NCBI GenBank assembly: GCA_035626475.1
Contig: DASPNP010000031.1
Coordinates: forward strand, 30,534 to 94,533
Reading direction: 5' to 3'
From: DASPKT01 sp035626475
GTDB taxonomy: Bacteria; Pseudomonadota; Alphaproteobacteria; Azospirillales; Azospirillaceae
DNA length: 64,000 bases
Program-made: the position numbers and the translations under genes
Part shown: one piece after another, positions 35,784 to 44,272 of the stretch
Layout of the letters: each line of letters starts with the position of its first letter
Numbering within the stretch: position 1 is the stretch's first letter
Notes under the pieces: model-generated
Told to the model about the DNA's origin: nothing
Database searches by the model: none
The model's input: the letters and a program-made list of their open reading frames with translations, nothing else

Positions 35784-36812
35784 TCAGAAATGCTGCCATC
35801 CCAGGCGGGGCGGTGTCACGTCCCGTCCGCCGGCGTCGAGCAGCGTGACGGCGGGCGCCCCGGCCGACATCATGCCGATCTCGGCGATGGGGACACCGGC
35901 CTGCGCGGCGGCCGCCAGCAGCGCGTCGCGGCGCCCGGGCGGCACGGTGAAGATGATCTCGTAATCGTCGCCGCCGGCCACGATCTCGGGCAGCAGGGCG
36001 GGATCTGCCTCCAGCAGGCGGCTTGCAGCGGGGGACAGCGGCAAACGGTCGGCACGGACGGAGGCCTTGTGGCCGCTCGCGGTGCAGAGATGGCCGAGGT
36101 CGGCCAGCAGCCCGTCGGACACGTCGGCGGCCGCCGTGGCATGATCCCGCAGCACCGGCGCCAGGGCCGTGCGCGGCTGCGGCAGGCGCAGGCGGGACAG
36201 CAGGAAGGCGCCCTCCTCCGCCGTGGCGTCGAGATGCTTGCCCAGCGCCAGGCGCAGCCCCAGCGCGGCGTCGCCGACCGTGCCGCTGACGAAGACCAGA
36301 TCGCCGGCTTGGGCGCCACTACGACGGACCATGCCGCCATTTGGCCCAACCCCGGGCACGAGCCCCAGCGCGCTCACGGTCAGCGTCATGGGACCTGATG
36401 TGGAGACGCTGTCGCCGCCCAGCAGATGGATGCCGTAGGTGGCCTGATCGGCCGCCAGCCCGGCGGCGAAGTCCGCCAGCCACGCGTCGCCGGTATCGCC
36501 GGGCAGCCCGGTCACCAGGCTGTAGGCCAGCGGCGATGCGCCCTTGGCGGCGAGGTCGGAGAGGTTGACCCGCAGCAGCTTGGCGGCGATCTGGCCGGGC
36601 GGGTCGGTGGGCAGGAAATGGACGCCGGCCACCATGGCGTCGGTGGTGACCACCAGCCGCATGCCCGGGGGCACCTCGACCAGCGCCGCGTCGTCCTTCA
36701 GCTCGAAGGCGCCTGGGAAGCCGGCCGCCAGGGGGCGGAAGAAGCGCGCGATCCGGTCGAACTCGCCGGCCGCGGGGGAAGCCGTCGCCGGCTCACTCCC
36801 CCTTCGGGGCAC
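35784..36812 (-). CDS. thiL: thiamine-monophosphate kinase
   Basis: Phosphorylates thiamine monophosphate to the active diphosphate. The 342-residue protein has the family features: the ATP/Mg aspartates in FELKDDAALVEVPPG and TTDAMVAGVHF, then NLSDLAAKGA, GGDSVSTSG, and the substrate-side AADVSDGLLADLGH and AGGDDYEIIF. GTG at 36812 lies inside nusB, giving a 20-base overlap and likely translational coupling. Last gene of the rib-nusB-thiL run. Confidence 0.95.
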   Translation of the reverse strand: MPRRGSEPATASPAAGEFDRIARFFRPLAAGFPGAFELKDDAALVEVPPGMRLVVTTDAMVAGVHFLPTDPPGQIAAKLLRVNLSDLAAKGASPLAYSLVTGLPGDTGDAWLADFAAGLAADQATYGIHLLGGDSVSTSGPMTLTVSALGLVPGVGPNGGMVRRSGAQAGDLVFVSGTVGDAALGLRLALGKHLDATAEEGAFLLSRLRLPQPRTALAPVLRDHATAAADVSDGLLADLGHLCTASGHKASVRADRLPLSPAASRLLEADPALLPEIVAGGDDYEIIFTVPPGRRDALLAAAAQAGVPIAEIGMMSAGAPAVTLLDAGGRDVTPPRLGWQHF

Positions 36813-37335
36813 GCTCGACCATCTCCGCCGGCCGCACGGCGCGCGCGACCTTGTCCAGCACGCCGTTGACCATGCCCGGCTCGCGGCCCGCGAAGAAGGC
36901 GTGGGCCACGTCGATATAGTCGTTGATGACGATGCGGGCCGGCGTGTCGCCGCCGTTCAGCAGCTCGAAGGCGCCGGCGCGCAGGATGGCGCGCAGCAGC
37001 GTCTCCAGCCGCTCCAGCGGCCATTGCCGGTCCAGGGCACCGGTCAACAGCTGGTCGACGTCCGCGCCCCGGGCCGAGACGCCGCGCACCACCTCCGCGA
37101 ACAGCTCGTTGTCGGCGGTCACCAGCCGGTCGCCGTCCAGCTCCTGCCCCAGGCGCCAGGTCACGTATTCGGTGATGGTGCTCTCCGGCGGGGCGCCGGT
37201 GAGGTCGATCTGGTAGAGCGCCTGCACCGCGCCCAGCCGGGCGGCGCTGCGGCGCGCCTTGGCGCTGCCCGCCCGCTTGGGCTGGGGCGGCGGCTGCTCG
37301 GGCTGGCGGATGGGCGGCTTCTTGCGGGGGGGCAT
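36793..37335 (-). CDS. nusB: transcription antitermination factor NusB
   Basis: Works with S10 (NusE) at boxA during rRNA antitermination. The 180-residue protein begins with a proline/lysine-rich extension, then the NusB helix bundle: ARLGAVQALYQIDLTG, LLRAILRAGAFELL and VINDYIDVAHAFFAGREPGMVNGVLDKVA. Longer than E. coli NusB (139) because of the N-terminal tail. Between ribH and thiL, its normal place in this class. Confidence 0.94.
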   Translation of the reverse strand: MPPRKKPPIRQPEQPPPQPKRAGSAKARRSAARLGAVQALYQIDLTGAPPESTITEYVTWRLGQELDGDRLVTADNELFAEVVRGVSARGADVDQLLTGALDRQWPLERLETLLRAILRAGAFELLNGGDTPARIVINDYIDVAHAFFAGREPGMVNGVLDKVARAVRPAEMVERAPKGE

Positions 37336-37349
37336 CAGGTGTCCGGAAA

Positions 37350-37814
37350 TCAGCGGGAATAGAGGCGGAACTGGCGCTTCAGCTCGATCATGTCAAGGCA
37401 GGCGCGGGCGGCGCCGCCGCCCTTGTTCTTCTGCGCGACCGAGGCGCGGGCCCAGGCCTGCTCCATGTTCTCGGTCGTGATGATGCCGTAGCCGACCGCC
37501 AGCGTGTGGCGCAGGGCGAGGTCGTTCAGGCCCCGTGCGCTCTCCATGCAGACATAGTCGTAGTGCGTGGTCTCGCCGCGGATGACGCAGCCCAGCGCGA
37601 CATAGCCGTCGAAACGGCGGCGCCCCGAGTAGAAATCCATCGAGCGGACGGCGAATTGGATCGCCGCCGGGATCTCGAAGCAGCCGGGGACCTGGAAGCG
37701 CTCGTAGGTCGCGCCCGCGGCCTCCAGCTCGGCGATGGCGCCGCGGGCCATCTCGTCGGCGAGATCCTCGTAGAACCTCGCCTCGACGATCATGATGTGG
37801 GGGGCGTCGGCCAT
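37350..37814 (-). CDS. ribH: 6,7-dimethyl-8-ribityllumazine synthase
   Basis: Penultimate step of riboflavin synthesis. The 154-residue product shows VPGCFEIPAAIQFAV, the conserved GYVALGCVIRGETTHYDYV, and GIITTEN with QAWARA following. ATG at 37814. It follows ribB by 16 bases. Confidence 0.96.
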   Translation of the reverse strand: MADAPHIMIVEARFYEDLADEMARGAIAELEAAGATYERFQVPGCFEIPAAIQFAVRSMDFYSGRRRFDGYVALGCVIRGETTHYDYVCMESARGLNDLALRHTLAVGYGIITTENMEQAWARASVAQKNKGGGAARACLDMIELKRQFRLYSR

Positions 37815-37830
37815 GACAGGTCCTCTCCGC

Positions 37831-38994
37831 TCAAGCCTGGTCTTCAGGGCCGCCGGGTATCGCCCGCTGGCCCACGATGGTCAAGCCGTATCCTTCCAGC
37901 CCGACCACGGTCTTCCTGGTGTTGGTCAGCAGCACCATCTCGCGGACGCCGAGGTCCGCCAGGATCTGGGCGCCGACGCCATAGTCGCGCAGCTCCGCCG
38001 TGCGGGTGTCGCCCTGGCCGTCCAGCGTGCGCAGCCGGTCGGACAGCGAGAAGGGCTGCGCCTCGCGCAGCACCACGATGACGCCCCTGCCCTCGGCCGC
38101 GACCGTCTCCATTGCCGCCTCCAGCTCGCCGCCGGCACCGCGCCTAGCGTCGCCCAGCAGATCGTGGACGATGTCCAGCGCGTGCATGCGCACCAGCACC
38201 GGCGCGCCGTCGGCCACGTCGCCCTTCACCAGCGCCAGATGCTCGGCACCGGTGATGCGGTTCTTGTAGACATGCAGCTGGAAGGCGCCGCCGTGGCGGC
38301 TGTCCAGCTTCGTCTCATAGCTGCGGGTGACCAGCGTCTCGGTGCGGCGGCGGTAGGCGATGAGGTCGGCGATGGTGCCGATCTTCAGCCCGTGCGCCTG
38401 GGCGAAGGGCACCAGGTCCGGCAGGCGGGCCATGGTGCCGTCGTCGTTCATGATCTCGCAGATCACGCCGGCCGGCCGCATTCCGGCCATGCGGGCGAGG
38501 TCCACGGCCGCCTCGGTGTGGCCGGCGCGAACCAGCACGCCGCCGTCGCGCGCCACCAGCGGGAAGACGTGGCCGGGGGTGGCGATGTCCTGCGGGCCGG
38601 ACTTCGGGTCGACCGCGACCTTGATGGTCTGCGCCCGGTCGGCCGCCGAGATGCCGGTGGTCACCCCTTCGCGCGCCTCGATCGAGACGGTGAAGGCGGT
38701 CTGGTGGCGGGACGCGTTCTGGCGCGCCATCAGCGGCAGGCCCAGGCGCTCGATCTGCTGCCGGTCCATGGCGAGGCAGATCAGGCCGCGGCCGTACTTG
38801 GCCATGAAGTTGATCGCCTCCGGCGTGGCCGTGTCGGCGGGAATGACGAGGTCGCCCTCGTTCTCCCGGTCCTCATCGTCCACCAGGATGAACATGCGGC
38901 CGGCGCGCGCCTCGGCCACCAGCTCCTCGGCGGTGGCGAGCTGCATCGCGTCGGCGCGGCGGGGTTCGGTGGCACGGGGTTCGGTGACGGTCAT
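37831..38994 (-). CDS. ribB: 3,4-dihydroxy-2-butanone-4-phosphate synthase with a degenerate GTP cyclohydrolase II domain (RibBX type)
   Basis: The N-terminal 210 residues are a full DHBP synthase: VDDEDRENEGDLVIPADTAT, FMAKYGRGLICLAM, and the HTEAAVDLARMAG signature. The C-terminal part aligns in length with GTP cyclohydrolase II but lacks its zinc-binding cysteines: where active enzymes read EC-x-TGD-x-x-x-S-x-RCDCG, this one reads HALDIVHDLLGDARRGAGG. Riboflavin synthesis therefore needs a separate RibA, which is not in this window. It overlaps the ribE stop by ATGA and precedes ribH. Confidence 0.93.
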   Translation of the reverse strand: MTVTEPRATEPRRADAMQLATAEELVAEARAGRMFILVDDEDRENEGDLVIPADTATPEAINFMAKYGRGLICLAMDRQQIERLGLPLMARQNASRHQTAFTVSIEAREGVTTGISAADRAQTIKVAVDPKSGPQDIATPGHVFPLVARDGGVLVRAGHTEAAVDLARMAGMRPAGVICEIMNDDGTMARLPDLVPFAQAHGLKIGTIADLIAYRRRTETLVTRSYETKLDSRHGGAFQLHVYKNRITGAEHLALVKGDVADGAPVLVRMHALDIVHDLLGDARRGAGGELEAAMETVAAEGRGVIVVLREAQPFSLSDRLRTLDGQGDTRTAELRDYGVGAQILADLGVREMVLLTNTRKTVVGLEGYGLTIVGQRAIPGGPEDQA

Positions 38995-39581
38995 TCTGTG
39001 GCTCCGACCAGGCGCGCCACGTAGCGCGCCAGCATGTCGACTTCGAGGTTCATCCGGTCGCCGGCCTTCAGCGCGTGGAAGGTCGTGCGTTCCTGGGTGT
39101 GCGGGATGATGTTGACGCCGAAGCGGTCGCCCTCGACCTCGTTCACCGTCAGCGACACCCCGTCCAGCGCCACCGAGCCCTTGGGCGCGATGAAGCGGGC
39201 GAGGCCGGCCGGCACCTGGAAGGTCCAGCGCTGGCTGTCGCCCTCGGGCCGCACGTCGGCGACGGTGATGACGCCGTCGACATGGCCGTAGACCAGGTGC
39301 CCGCCCAGCTCGTCGCCGAGCTTCAGCGAGCGCTCCAGGTTCAGCTTGGTGCCGGGCTCCCAGGCGCCGCAGGTGGTCTTGGAGACGGTCTCGGCCGAGA
39401 CGTCCACCCAGAACAGGCCGGGCTTCTTCTCCACGACCGTAAGGCAGACGCCGTTGCAGGCGATGGACGCGCCGAGGTCGACCGAACCCATGTCGAAACG
39501 GGTCTCGATCGCGAAGCGGATGTCGCCCCGCCGCTCCACCGCGGCGATGCGACCGACGTCGGTGATGATGCCGGTGAACAT
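38991..39581 (-). CDS. ribE: riboflavin synthase alpha chain
   Basis: Dismutates two lumazines to riboflavin. The 196-residue protein is the typical two-barrel form: MFTGIITDVGRIAAV, then ACNGVCLTVVEK and the second-half repeat DGVSLTVNEVEG. It overlaps the next gene (ribB) by four bases (ATGA). Upstream is a 250-base gap that includes the MITE-like repeat; no FMN riboswitch is visible there. Confidence 0.96.
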   Translation of the reverse strand: MFTGIITDVGRIAAVERRGDIRFAIETRFDMGSVDLGASIACNGVCLTVVEKKPGLFWVDVSAETVSKTTCGAWEPGTKLNLERSLKLGDELGGHLVYGHVDGVITVADVRPEGDSQRWTFQVPAGLARFIAPKGSVALDGVSLTVNEVEGDRFGVNIIPHTQERTTFHALKAGDRMNLEVDMLARYVARLVGATE

Positions 39582-39686
39582 GGCGCCAAACCTAGGGCAT
39601 AGGCCGTTCGCCCGCGAGGGGAAAAATCGTGTGCGGGTCAGGCTTGAGCGCGGCGCGGGTGAGCGACCGGGTGAGGCTGGCCCGTG

Positions 39687-39809
39687 GTGCGTCCTTCGTC
39701 AGGCTCAGGATGAGGAAGGGAGGATGCCAGGCACTCCTGGTCTGTACCTGGGCAAGCTTCACCGGGAGCAGCTAGATCCCCCTCCTCCTGAGCTTGTCGA
39801 AGGACGCAC
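39687..39809. repeat. second copy of the 122-bp MITE-like element (inverted relative to first)
   Basis: 123 bases between ribE and ribD. Its reverse complement follows the element at 31507-31628 through the ends and the interior landmark GATGCCAGGCACTCCTG and CGGGAGCAGCTA. It differs by scattered substitutions (left end CTTCGTCAGG instead of CTTCGACAAG). Confidence 0.85.
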
Positions 39810-39832
39810 GGCTTCAACGCTGCCAGAGCCGG

Positions 39833-40948
39833 CTACACCGCCCGCCGATAGCTCTCCACCACGTCCGCCCCACACTGCCTCACCGATGTGCGTTCGAAGG
39901 CCGGCGCCTCGGCCAGCCGTTCCAGCCCGAAGCCCTGCAGGGCCGGCAGGCCGTCGCCGCCGATGATGCTGGCGGCGCGGAACCACTCGATCCGGTCGGC
40001 GAGGCACTCGCGCATCAGTGAAGCCGCCAGTCTGGCGCCGCCCTCCGCGAGGACCCGGGTAATGCCTTTGGCCCCCAGCGCCTTCAGGACGGCACGGACC
40101 GGCATCTCGCCGTCCGCGCCGGGCACGATCTCCAGCAGCTCCACGCGTGCGTCGCGGAAGGCCTGGGCACGGTCCGAGCCCTCCAGGCAGGCGATCCAGG
40201 TCGGCACCTGTCCGGCCGTGCGGACCAGCTTCGCGGTCAACTCCAGCCGAAGGCGGCTGTCCACCACCACGCGCACCGGCGAGCGGTGCTCCAGCCCGGG
40301 CAGGCGGCAGGTCAGCTCAGGGTCGTCGGCCATGGCGGTGCCGATGCCGACCATGATGGCGTCGTTCCGGGAGCGCAATAGATGGCCTGCGGCGCGGGCC
40401 TGAGGACCGGTGATCCATTGGCTCTCGCCCGACCTGGTGGCGATGCGGCCGTCCAGCGTGGTGGCGAGCTTCAGCGTCACCAGCGGCCGCCCCTCCCGGA
40501 CCCGCAGGAAGAAGCCGGCATTGAGGTCCAGGGCGTCCCGCTCCAGCACGCCGGTCGCGACTTCGATCCCGGCCGCGCGCAGCCGCTCGATGCCGCGCCC
40601 GTTGACCCTCGGGTCCGGGTCGCCGCAGGCCACCACCACGCGCGCCACCCCGGCCGAGACGAGCGCGTCGGCGCAAGGCGGCGTCTTGCCGTGGTGGCTG
40701 CAGGGTTCCAGCGTGACGTAGGCGGTGGCGCCCCGGGCGGCGTCGCCGGCGCGGGACAGCGCGTCGGCCTCGGCATGCGGTCGGCCGCCGGGGCGGGTCC
40801 AGCCGCGCGCCAGCACCGTGCCGTCGCGGACCAGGACGCAGCCGACCGACGGGTTGGGCCAGGTGGTGCCCAGGCCCCGCGCCGCCAGGGACAGCGCCGC
40901 CCGCATATGGGCGGCGTCCTCCTCCGAAGGCCGAGCGGGCGGGCTCAT
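39833..40948 (-). CDS. ribD: bifunctional riboflavin deaminase/reductase
   Basis: Catalyses the second and third steps after GTP opening: deamination then ribosyl reduction. The 371-residue protein has the zinc deaminase site H58 in PHAE and cysteines C83 and C92 (EPCSHHGKTPPC), and the C-terminal reductase domain with LKLATTLDGRIATRSGES and GGARLAASL. ATG at 40948 lies one base after the nrdR stop codon. Confidence 0.95.
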   Translation of the reverse strand: MSPPARPSEEDAAHMRAALSLAARGLGTTWPNPSVGCVLVRDGTVLARGWTRPGGRPHAEADALSRAGDAARGATAYVTLEPCSHHGKTPPCADALVSAGVARVVVACGDPDPRVNGRGIERLRAAGIEVATGVLERDALDLNAGFFLRVREGRPLVTLKLATTLDGRIATRSGESQWITGPQARAAGHLLRSRNDAIMVGIGTAMADDPELTCRLPGLEHRSPVRVVVDSRLRLELTAKLVRTAGQVPTWIACLEGSDRAQAFRDARVELLEIVPGADGEMPVRAVLKALGAKGITRVLAEGGARLAASLMRECLADRIEWFRAASIIGGDGLPALQGFGLERLAEAPAFERTSVRQCGADVVESYRRAV

Positions 40949-40949
40949 G

Positions 40950-41408
40950 TCAGTCCGCGTCGACCTTCAGCTGGCCGACGATCTCGTGGAAATCGGCCAC
41001 GGCGCTGAAATCCTTGTAGACCGAGGCGTAGCGGATATAGGCGATGCTGTCCAACTGGGACAGCGCCACCATCACCATCTCGCCGACCTGCTTCGACGGG
41101 ATCTCCGTCTCGCCCGAGCTTTCCAGCTGGCGGACGATGGAGTTCACCACCCGGTCCACCCGGTCGGCGTCGACGGGCCGCTTGCGCAGCGCGATGCGCA
41201 TGGAGCGCAGCAGCTTCTCCCGGTCGAAGGGCTCGCGCGAGCCGGTGTTCTTCACCACGGTCAGCTCGCGCAGCTGCACTCGCTCGAAGGTCGTGAAGCG
41301 CGCCCCGCAGCCGGCGCAGAAGCGGCGCCTGCGGATCGCGGAATTGTCCTCGGTCGGGCGGGAATCCTTCACCTGGGTGTCGTCGTTTCCACAGAACGGG
41401 CAGCGCAT
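40950..41408 (-). CDS. nrdR: transcriptional repressor NrdR
   Basis: Zinc-ribbon/ATP-cone repressor of ribonucleotide reductase genes. The 152-residue protein has zinc cysteines C3, C6, C31 and C34 (MRCPFCG and CAGCGARFTTFER), then the ATP-cone (SREPFDREKLLRSMRIALRKR). It lies between glyA and ribD, the standard alphaproteobacterial position. Confidence 0.96.
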   Translation of the reverse strand: MRCPFCGNDDTQVKDSRPTEDNSAIRRRRFCAGCGARFTTFERVQLRELTVVKNTGSREPFDREKLLRSMRIALRKRPVDADRVDRVVNSIVRQLESSGETEIPSKQVGEMVMVALSQLDSIAYIRYASVYKDFSAVADFHEIVGQLKVDAD

Positions 41409-41439
41409 GTTCGGAATTCCCCCCGCGAGACCTTGGTCG

Positions 41440-42729
41440 TTACAGAGTCGAGTAGATCGGGAAGCGGCGGCACAGCTCGCTGACCCGGGCGCGCACGCGG
41501 CTCTCGGCGGCCGAGTTGTCGCCGTTGGACTTGGCGAGCGCGTCCAGCACCTCGACGATCATCTGGCCGACCTGGGCGAACTCGGCCGTGCCGAAGCCGC
41601 GGGTGGTCGCCGCCGGGCTGCCCAGGCGCACGCCCGAGGTCACCATCGGCTTCTCCGGGTCGAAGGGCACGCCGTTCTTGTTGCAGGTCATGCCGGCATG
41701 CTCGAGGCTGGCCTCGGCCGCCTTGCCGGTCAGACCCTTGGGGCGCAGATCGACCAGCACGATGTGGCTGTCGGTGCCGCCCGACACGATGGCGAGGCCG
41801 CCCTTCACCAGCTCGTCGGCCAGCACGCGGGCATTGTCGACCACGTTCTGGGCATAGGTCTTGAACTCCGGCCGCAGCGCCTCGCCGAAGGCCACCGCCT
41901 TGGCGGCGATGACATGCATCAGCGGGCCGCCCTGCAGGCCGGGGAAGACGGCCGAGTTGAACTTCTTGCCGAGATCCGGGTCGTTGCTGAGGATCATGCC
42001 GCCGCGCGGGCCGCGCAACGTCTTGTGCGTGGTGGTGGTGACCACATGGGCGTGCGGCAGCGGGCTCGGATAGACGCCGGCCGCGACCAGGCCGGCATAG
42101 TGGGCCATGTCGACCATGAAATAGGCGCCGATCTCGTCGGCGATGCGGCGGAAGCGGGCGAAGTCGATGTGGCGCGGATAGGCGCTGGCGCCTGCGATGA
42201 TCAGCTTCGGCTTATGCTCGCGGGCCATCGCCTCCATCTGGTCGTAGTCGATCAGCTGGTCCTCGCGGCGGACGCCGTAGCTGATGACCTTGAACCACTT
42301 GCCGGACTGGTTGGCCGAGGCGCCGTGGGTCAGGTGGCCGCCATGGGTCAGGTCCATGCCCATGAAGGTGTCGCCCGGCTGCAGCAGCGCCATGAAGACG
42401 GCCTGGTTGGCCTGGGCGCCGGAGTGCGGCTGGACGTTGGCGTAAGTGCAGCCGAACAGCTGCTTGGCGCGCTCGATCGCCAGAGTCTCGGCGACGTCGA
42501 CGAACTCGCAGCCGCCATAGTAGCGCTTGCCGGGATAGCCCTCGGCGTACTTGTTCGTCAGCACCGAGCCCTGGGCCTCGAGCACCGCGCGGGAGACGAT
42601 GTTCTCCGACGCGATCAGCTCGATCTGGTCCTGCTGGCGGGCCAGCTCGTCGCGGATGGAGGCGAACAGCTCGGGATCGGCGTCCGCGAGACGGTCGGCG
42701 AAGAAGCGGGAGCCCTGATGCATGTCCAT
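41440..42729 (-). CDS. glyA: serine hydroxymethyltransferase
   Basis: PLP enzyme making glycine and 5,10-methylene-THF. The 429-residue protein has ELIASENIVSRAVLEAQGS near its start, the PLP lysine in TTTTHKTLRGPRGG, and GASAYPRHIDFARFR upstream of it. ATG at 42729 with GAGAGGA nearby; a second ATG two codons later is possible. Heads the nrdR-rib operon. Confidence 0.97.
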   Translation of the reverse strand: MDMHQGSRFFADRLADADPELFASIRDELARQQDQIELIASENIVSRAVLEAQGSVLTNKYAEGYPGKRYYGGCEFVDVAETLAIERAKQLFGCTYANVQPHSGAQANQAVFMALLQPGDTFMGMDLTHGGHLTHGASANQSGKWFKVISYGVRREDQLIDYDQMEAMAREHKPKLIIAGASAYPRHIDFARFRRIADEIGAYFMVDMAHYAGLVAAGVYPSPLPHAHVVTTTTHKTLRGPRGGMILSNDPDLGKKFNSAVFPGLQGGPLMHVIAAKAVAFGEALRPEFKTYAQNVVDNARVLADELVKGGLAIVSGGTDSHIVLVDLRPKGLTGKAAEASLEHAGMTCNKNGVPFDPEKPMVTSGVRLGSPAATTRGFGTAEFAQVGQMIVEVLDALAKSNGDNSAAESRVRARVSELCRRFPIYSTL

Positions 42730-42758
42730 GTCTCGGTCCTCTCGGTATCGGGCGCGCG

Positions 42759-43193
42759 TCAGCCCAGCAGGGCGACGCGGCGGGCGTGGCGGCCACCCTC
42801 GAAGGGCGTGGCGAAGAAGGTCAGGGCGCAGTCGCGCGCCACCTCGGCGCCGACCATGCGGGCGCCGAGCACCAGCACGTTGGCATCGTTGTGCTGGCGC
42901 GACAGCCGGGCGGTGGTGGTGTCGTGGCAGAGCGCCGCGCGCACATGCCGGTGGCGGTTCGCCGCGATGGAGATGCCGATGCCGGTGCCGCAGATCAGCA
43001 CCCCGCGCCCGGCCCGTCCGTCCTGGAGCGCGGCGGCGACCGCGTCGGCGAAGGTCGGGTAGTCGACGCTGGCCGTCCCCTCGGTGCCCAGGTCAACGAC
43101 CTGATGGCCCTGCTCCTCGAGAACGGCCTTCAACTGGGCCTTCATTTCGGTACCGGCATGATCGCTGGCGATGGCGATGGTCTCGCGGCTCAT
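42759..43193 (-). CDS. rpiB: ribose-5-phosphate isomerase B
   Basis: Interconverts ribose-5- and ribulose-5-phosphate. The 144-residue LacA/RpiB protein begins TIAIASDHAGTEMKAQLK and has the active-site loop GVLICGTGIGISIAANR with its cysteine, plus NDANVLVLGARMVG. It ends 29 bases before glyA and is probably the first gene of that operon. Confidence 0.96.
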   Translation of the reverse strand: MSRETIAIASDHAGTEMKAQLKAVLEEQGHQVVDLGTEGTASVDYPTFADAVAAALQDGRAGRGVLICGTGIGISIAANRHRHVRAALCHDTTTARLSRQHNDANVLVLGARMVGAEVARDCALTFFATPFEGGRHARRVALLG

Positions 43194-43585
43194 CCGACGG
43201 GGCTTCCTGCTCGGGCAAAGGGCGTCGCCGAAACCACCCCTTGGGGGTCCGGCGCTGATCGGACCCTAGCAGATGCGGCCGGGGCGCGCCAGTTCCCCTC
43301 TCCGCCCCCGCCGCAGGTCTCGCCTGCGGGGCGCGCCGGGCCGGGGGCGGCGCGGCTCCGGAACGACCGCACCCGAGTCGCGCCGCCGTAGCGGTTTCGC
43401 TTTTGCATCCATTTACGGCGGCAAGTCATGACCACGCCAAATGGTATAACTGCCATGACGCCGATTACTACAATTGGCCGGGAGGTTATCCACAGCCGGG
43501 CAAGGGCCATGCCGTCTTGCCCATTAACCATCAGAAACTTACCCGCGAGGGCCTTTCGAAGTAACGCGCGGCTGAACTTGATTGT
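43194..43585. other. long non-coding region upstream of mucR, with a DnaA-box sequence
   Basis: A 392-base stretch with no convincing frame between divergent rpiB and mucR. It holds a GC-rich hairpin CCGCAGG-TCTCG-CCTGCGG (near 43310) and one perfect DnaA-box consensus TTATCCACA (43486-43494). A single box does not make an origin. The right half is AT-richer and ends in the mucR promoter. Confidence 0.55.
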
Positions 43586-43613
43586 TTGTCATTGACACTT
43601 AAATGCCTATATG
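43586..43613 (+). promoter_or_regulatory. sigma-70 promoter of mucR
   Basis: TTGTCA (43586-43591), 16 bases, TATATG (43608-43613). Start near 43620; leader about 40 bases. The inverted repeat at 43609-43638 covers the -10 and start site. Confidence 0.65.
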
Positions 43614-43638
43614 CCAAGCGGTACATACCGCTTCATAT
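43609..43638. promoter_or_regulatory. long inverted repeat over the mucR start site
   Basis: AAGCGGTA-CA-TACCGCTT is an 18-bp palindrome with a 2-base centre (43616-43633). It extends outward through ATATG (43609-43613) and CATAT (43634-43638), with a CC asymmetry on the left side. It may be an operator for MucR itself, since Ros/MucR proteins repress their own genes, or a leader hairpin. Confidence 0.55.
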
Positions 43639-43658
43639 CGAGCACCAGGACATTCAGA

Positions 43659-44099
43659 ATGAGTGACCAGCAGGACAACGAACTCCGTTCCGCCGAAATT
43701 CTCCGTATGACGGCGGAGATTGTCTCGGCTTACGTCGGCAAGAACCCGCTGCCGACGCAGCAGATTCCGGACGTCATCAATACCGTCTACAGTTCTTTGA
43801 CCGGCCTCACCGGTACTCCGGCCCAAGCCGCGGCCGAGCCGCTGCGCCCGGCCGTGCCCGTCCGCAAGTCGGTCACGCCCGAGTACATCGTCTGTCTCGA
43901 GGACGGCAAGAAGCTGAAGATGCTGAAGCGGCACCTCCGCTCCACCTACAACATGACCCCGGACGAATACCGGGCGAAGTGGGGCCTGCCGGCCGACTAC
44001 CCGATGGTCGCCCCGAACTACGCCGCCCAGCGCTCCGAATTCGCCAAGAAGATCGGCCTCGGCCGCTCTTCGGGCGCCCAGAAGCGCCGCCGCGCCTGA
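43659..44099 (+). CDS. mucR: MucR/Ros family transcriptional regulator
   Basis: A 146-residue DNA-binding regulator of the Ros/MucR family, which controls exopolysaccharide, motility and cell-cycle genes and binds T-A-step-rich DNA. The Ros core is PEYIVCLEDGKKLKMLKRHL followed by STYNMTPDEYRAKWGLPADYPMVAP. Of the four Ros zinc ligands it keeps C79 and H92, but the second cysteine is D82 and the second histidine is absent, so it is a zinc-poor or zinc-free version. Start ATG 43659 with AGGA upstream. Confidence 0.95.
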   Translation: MSDQQDNELRSAEILRMTAEIVSAYVGKNPLPTQQIPDVINTVYSSLTGLTGTPAQAAAEPLRPAVPVRKSVTPEYIVCLEDGKKLKMLKRHLRSTYNMTPDEYRAKWGLPADYPMVAPNYAAQRSEFAKKIGLGRSSGAQKRRRA

Positions 44100-44121
44100 T
44101 CCGCGCGGACCGCGGCCCATG

Positions 44122-44165
44122 AAAAAGGGCGGTCCCGGAGAGATCCGGGGCCGCCCTTTTCTTTT
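44122..44165 (+). terminator. bidirectional terminator after mucR
   Basis: AAAAGGGCGG and CCGCCCTTTT form a long stem with an internal GATC-like loop; TTTTCTTTT follows on the plus strand, TTTTTC on the minus strand. Confidence 0.88.
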
Positions 44166-44227
44166 CCGCTCCGCAGAAATGCGGACTCCGCTTCAGCTGT
44201 CGGCAGGCCCGAGCGCATCCGCACCAG

Positions 44228-44268
44228 CCGTAGGTCTCATTGCGCCTGCGGCTCCATGCGACCTACGG
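44228..44268. repeat. palindromic repeat (family CGTAGGTC...GACCTACG)
   Basis: CCGTAGGTC (44228-44236) and GACCTACGG (44260-44268) make a hairpin around TCATTGCGCCTGCGGCTCCATGC-like sequence. Its inner part recurs at 50268-50347. Confidence 0.6.
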
Positions 44269-44272
44269 GGTG

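Noticed and set aside
39582..39832. Possible FMN riboswitch before ribE
   Set aside because: None of the conserved RFN blocks are present; the gap holds only the MITE-like repeat.
43194..43658. Chromosome replication origin
   Set aside because: Only one DnaA box, no cluster, and no origin-type genes nearby.
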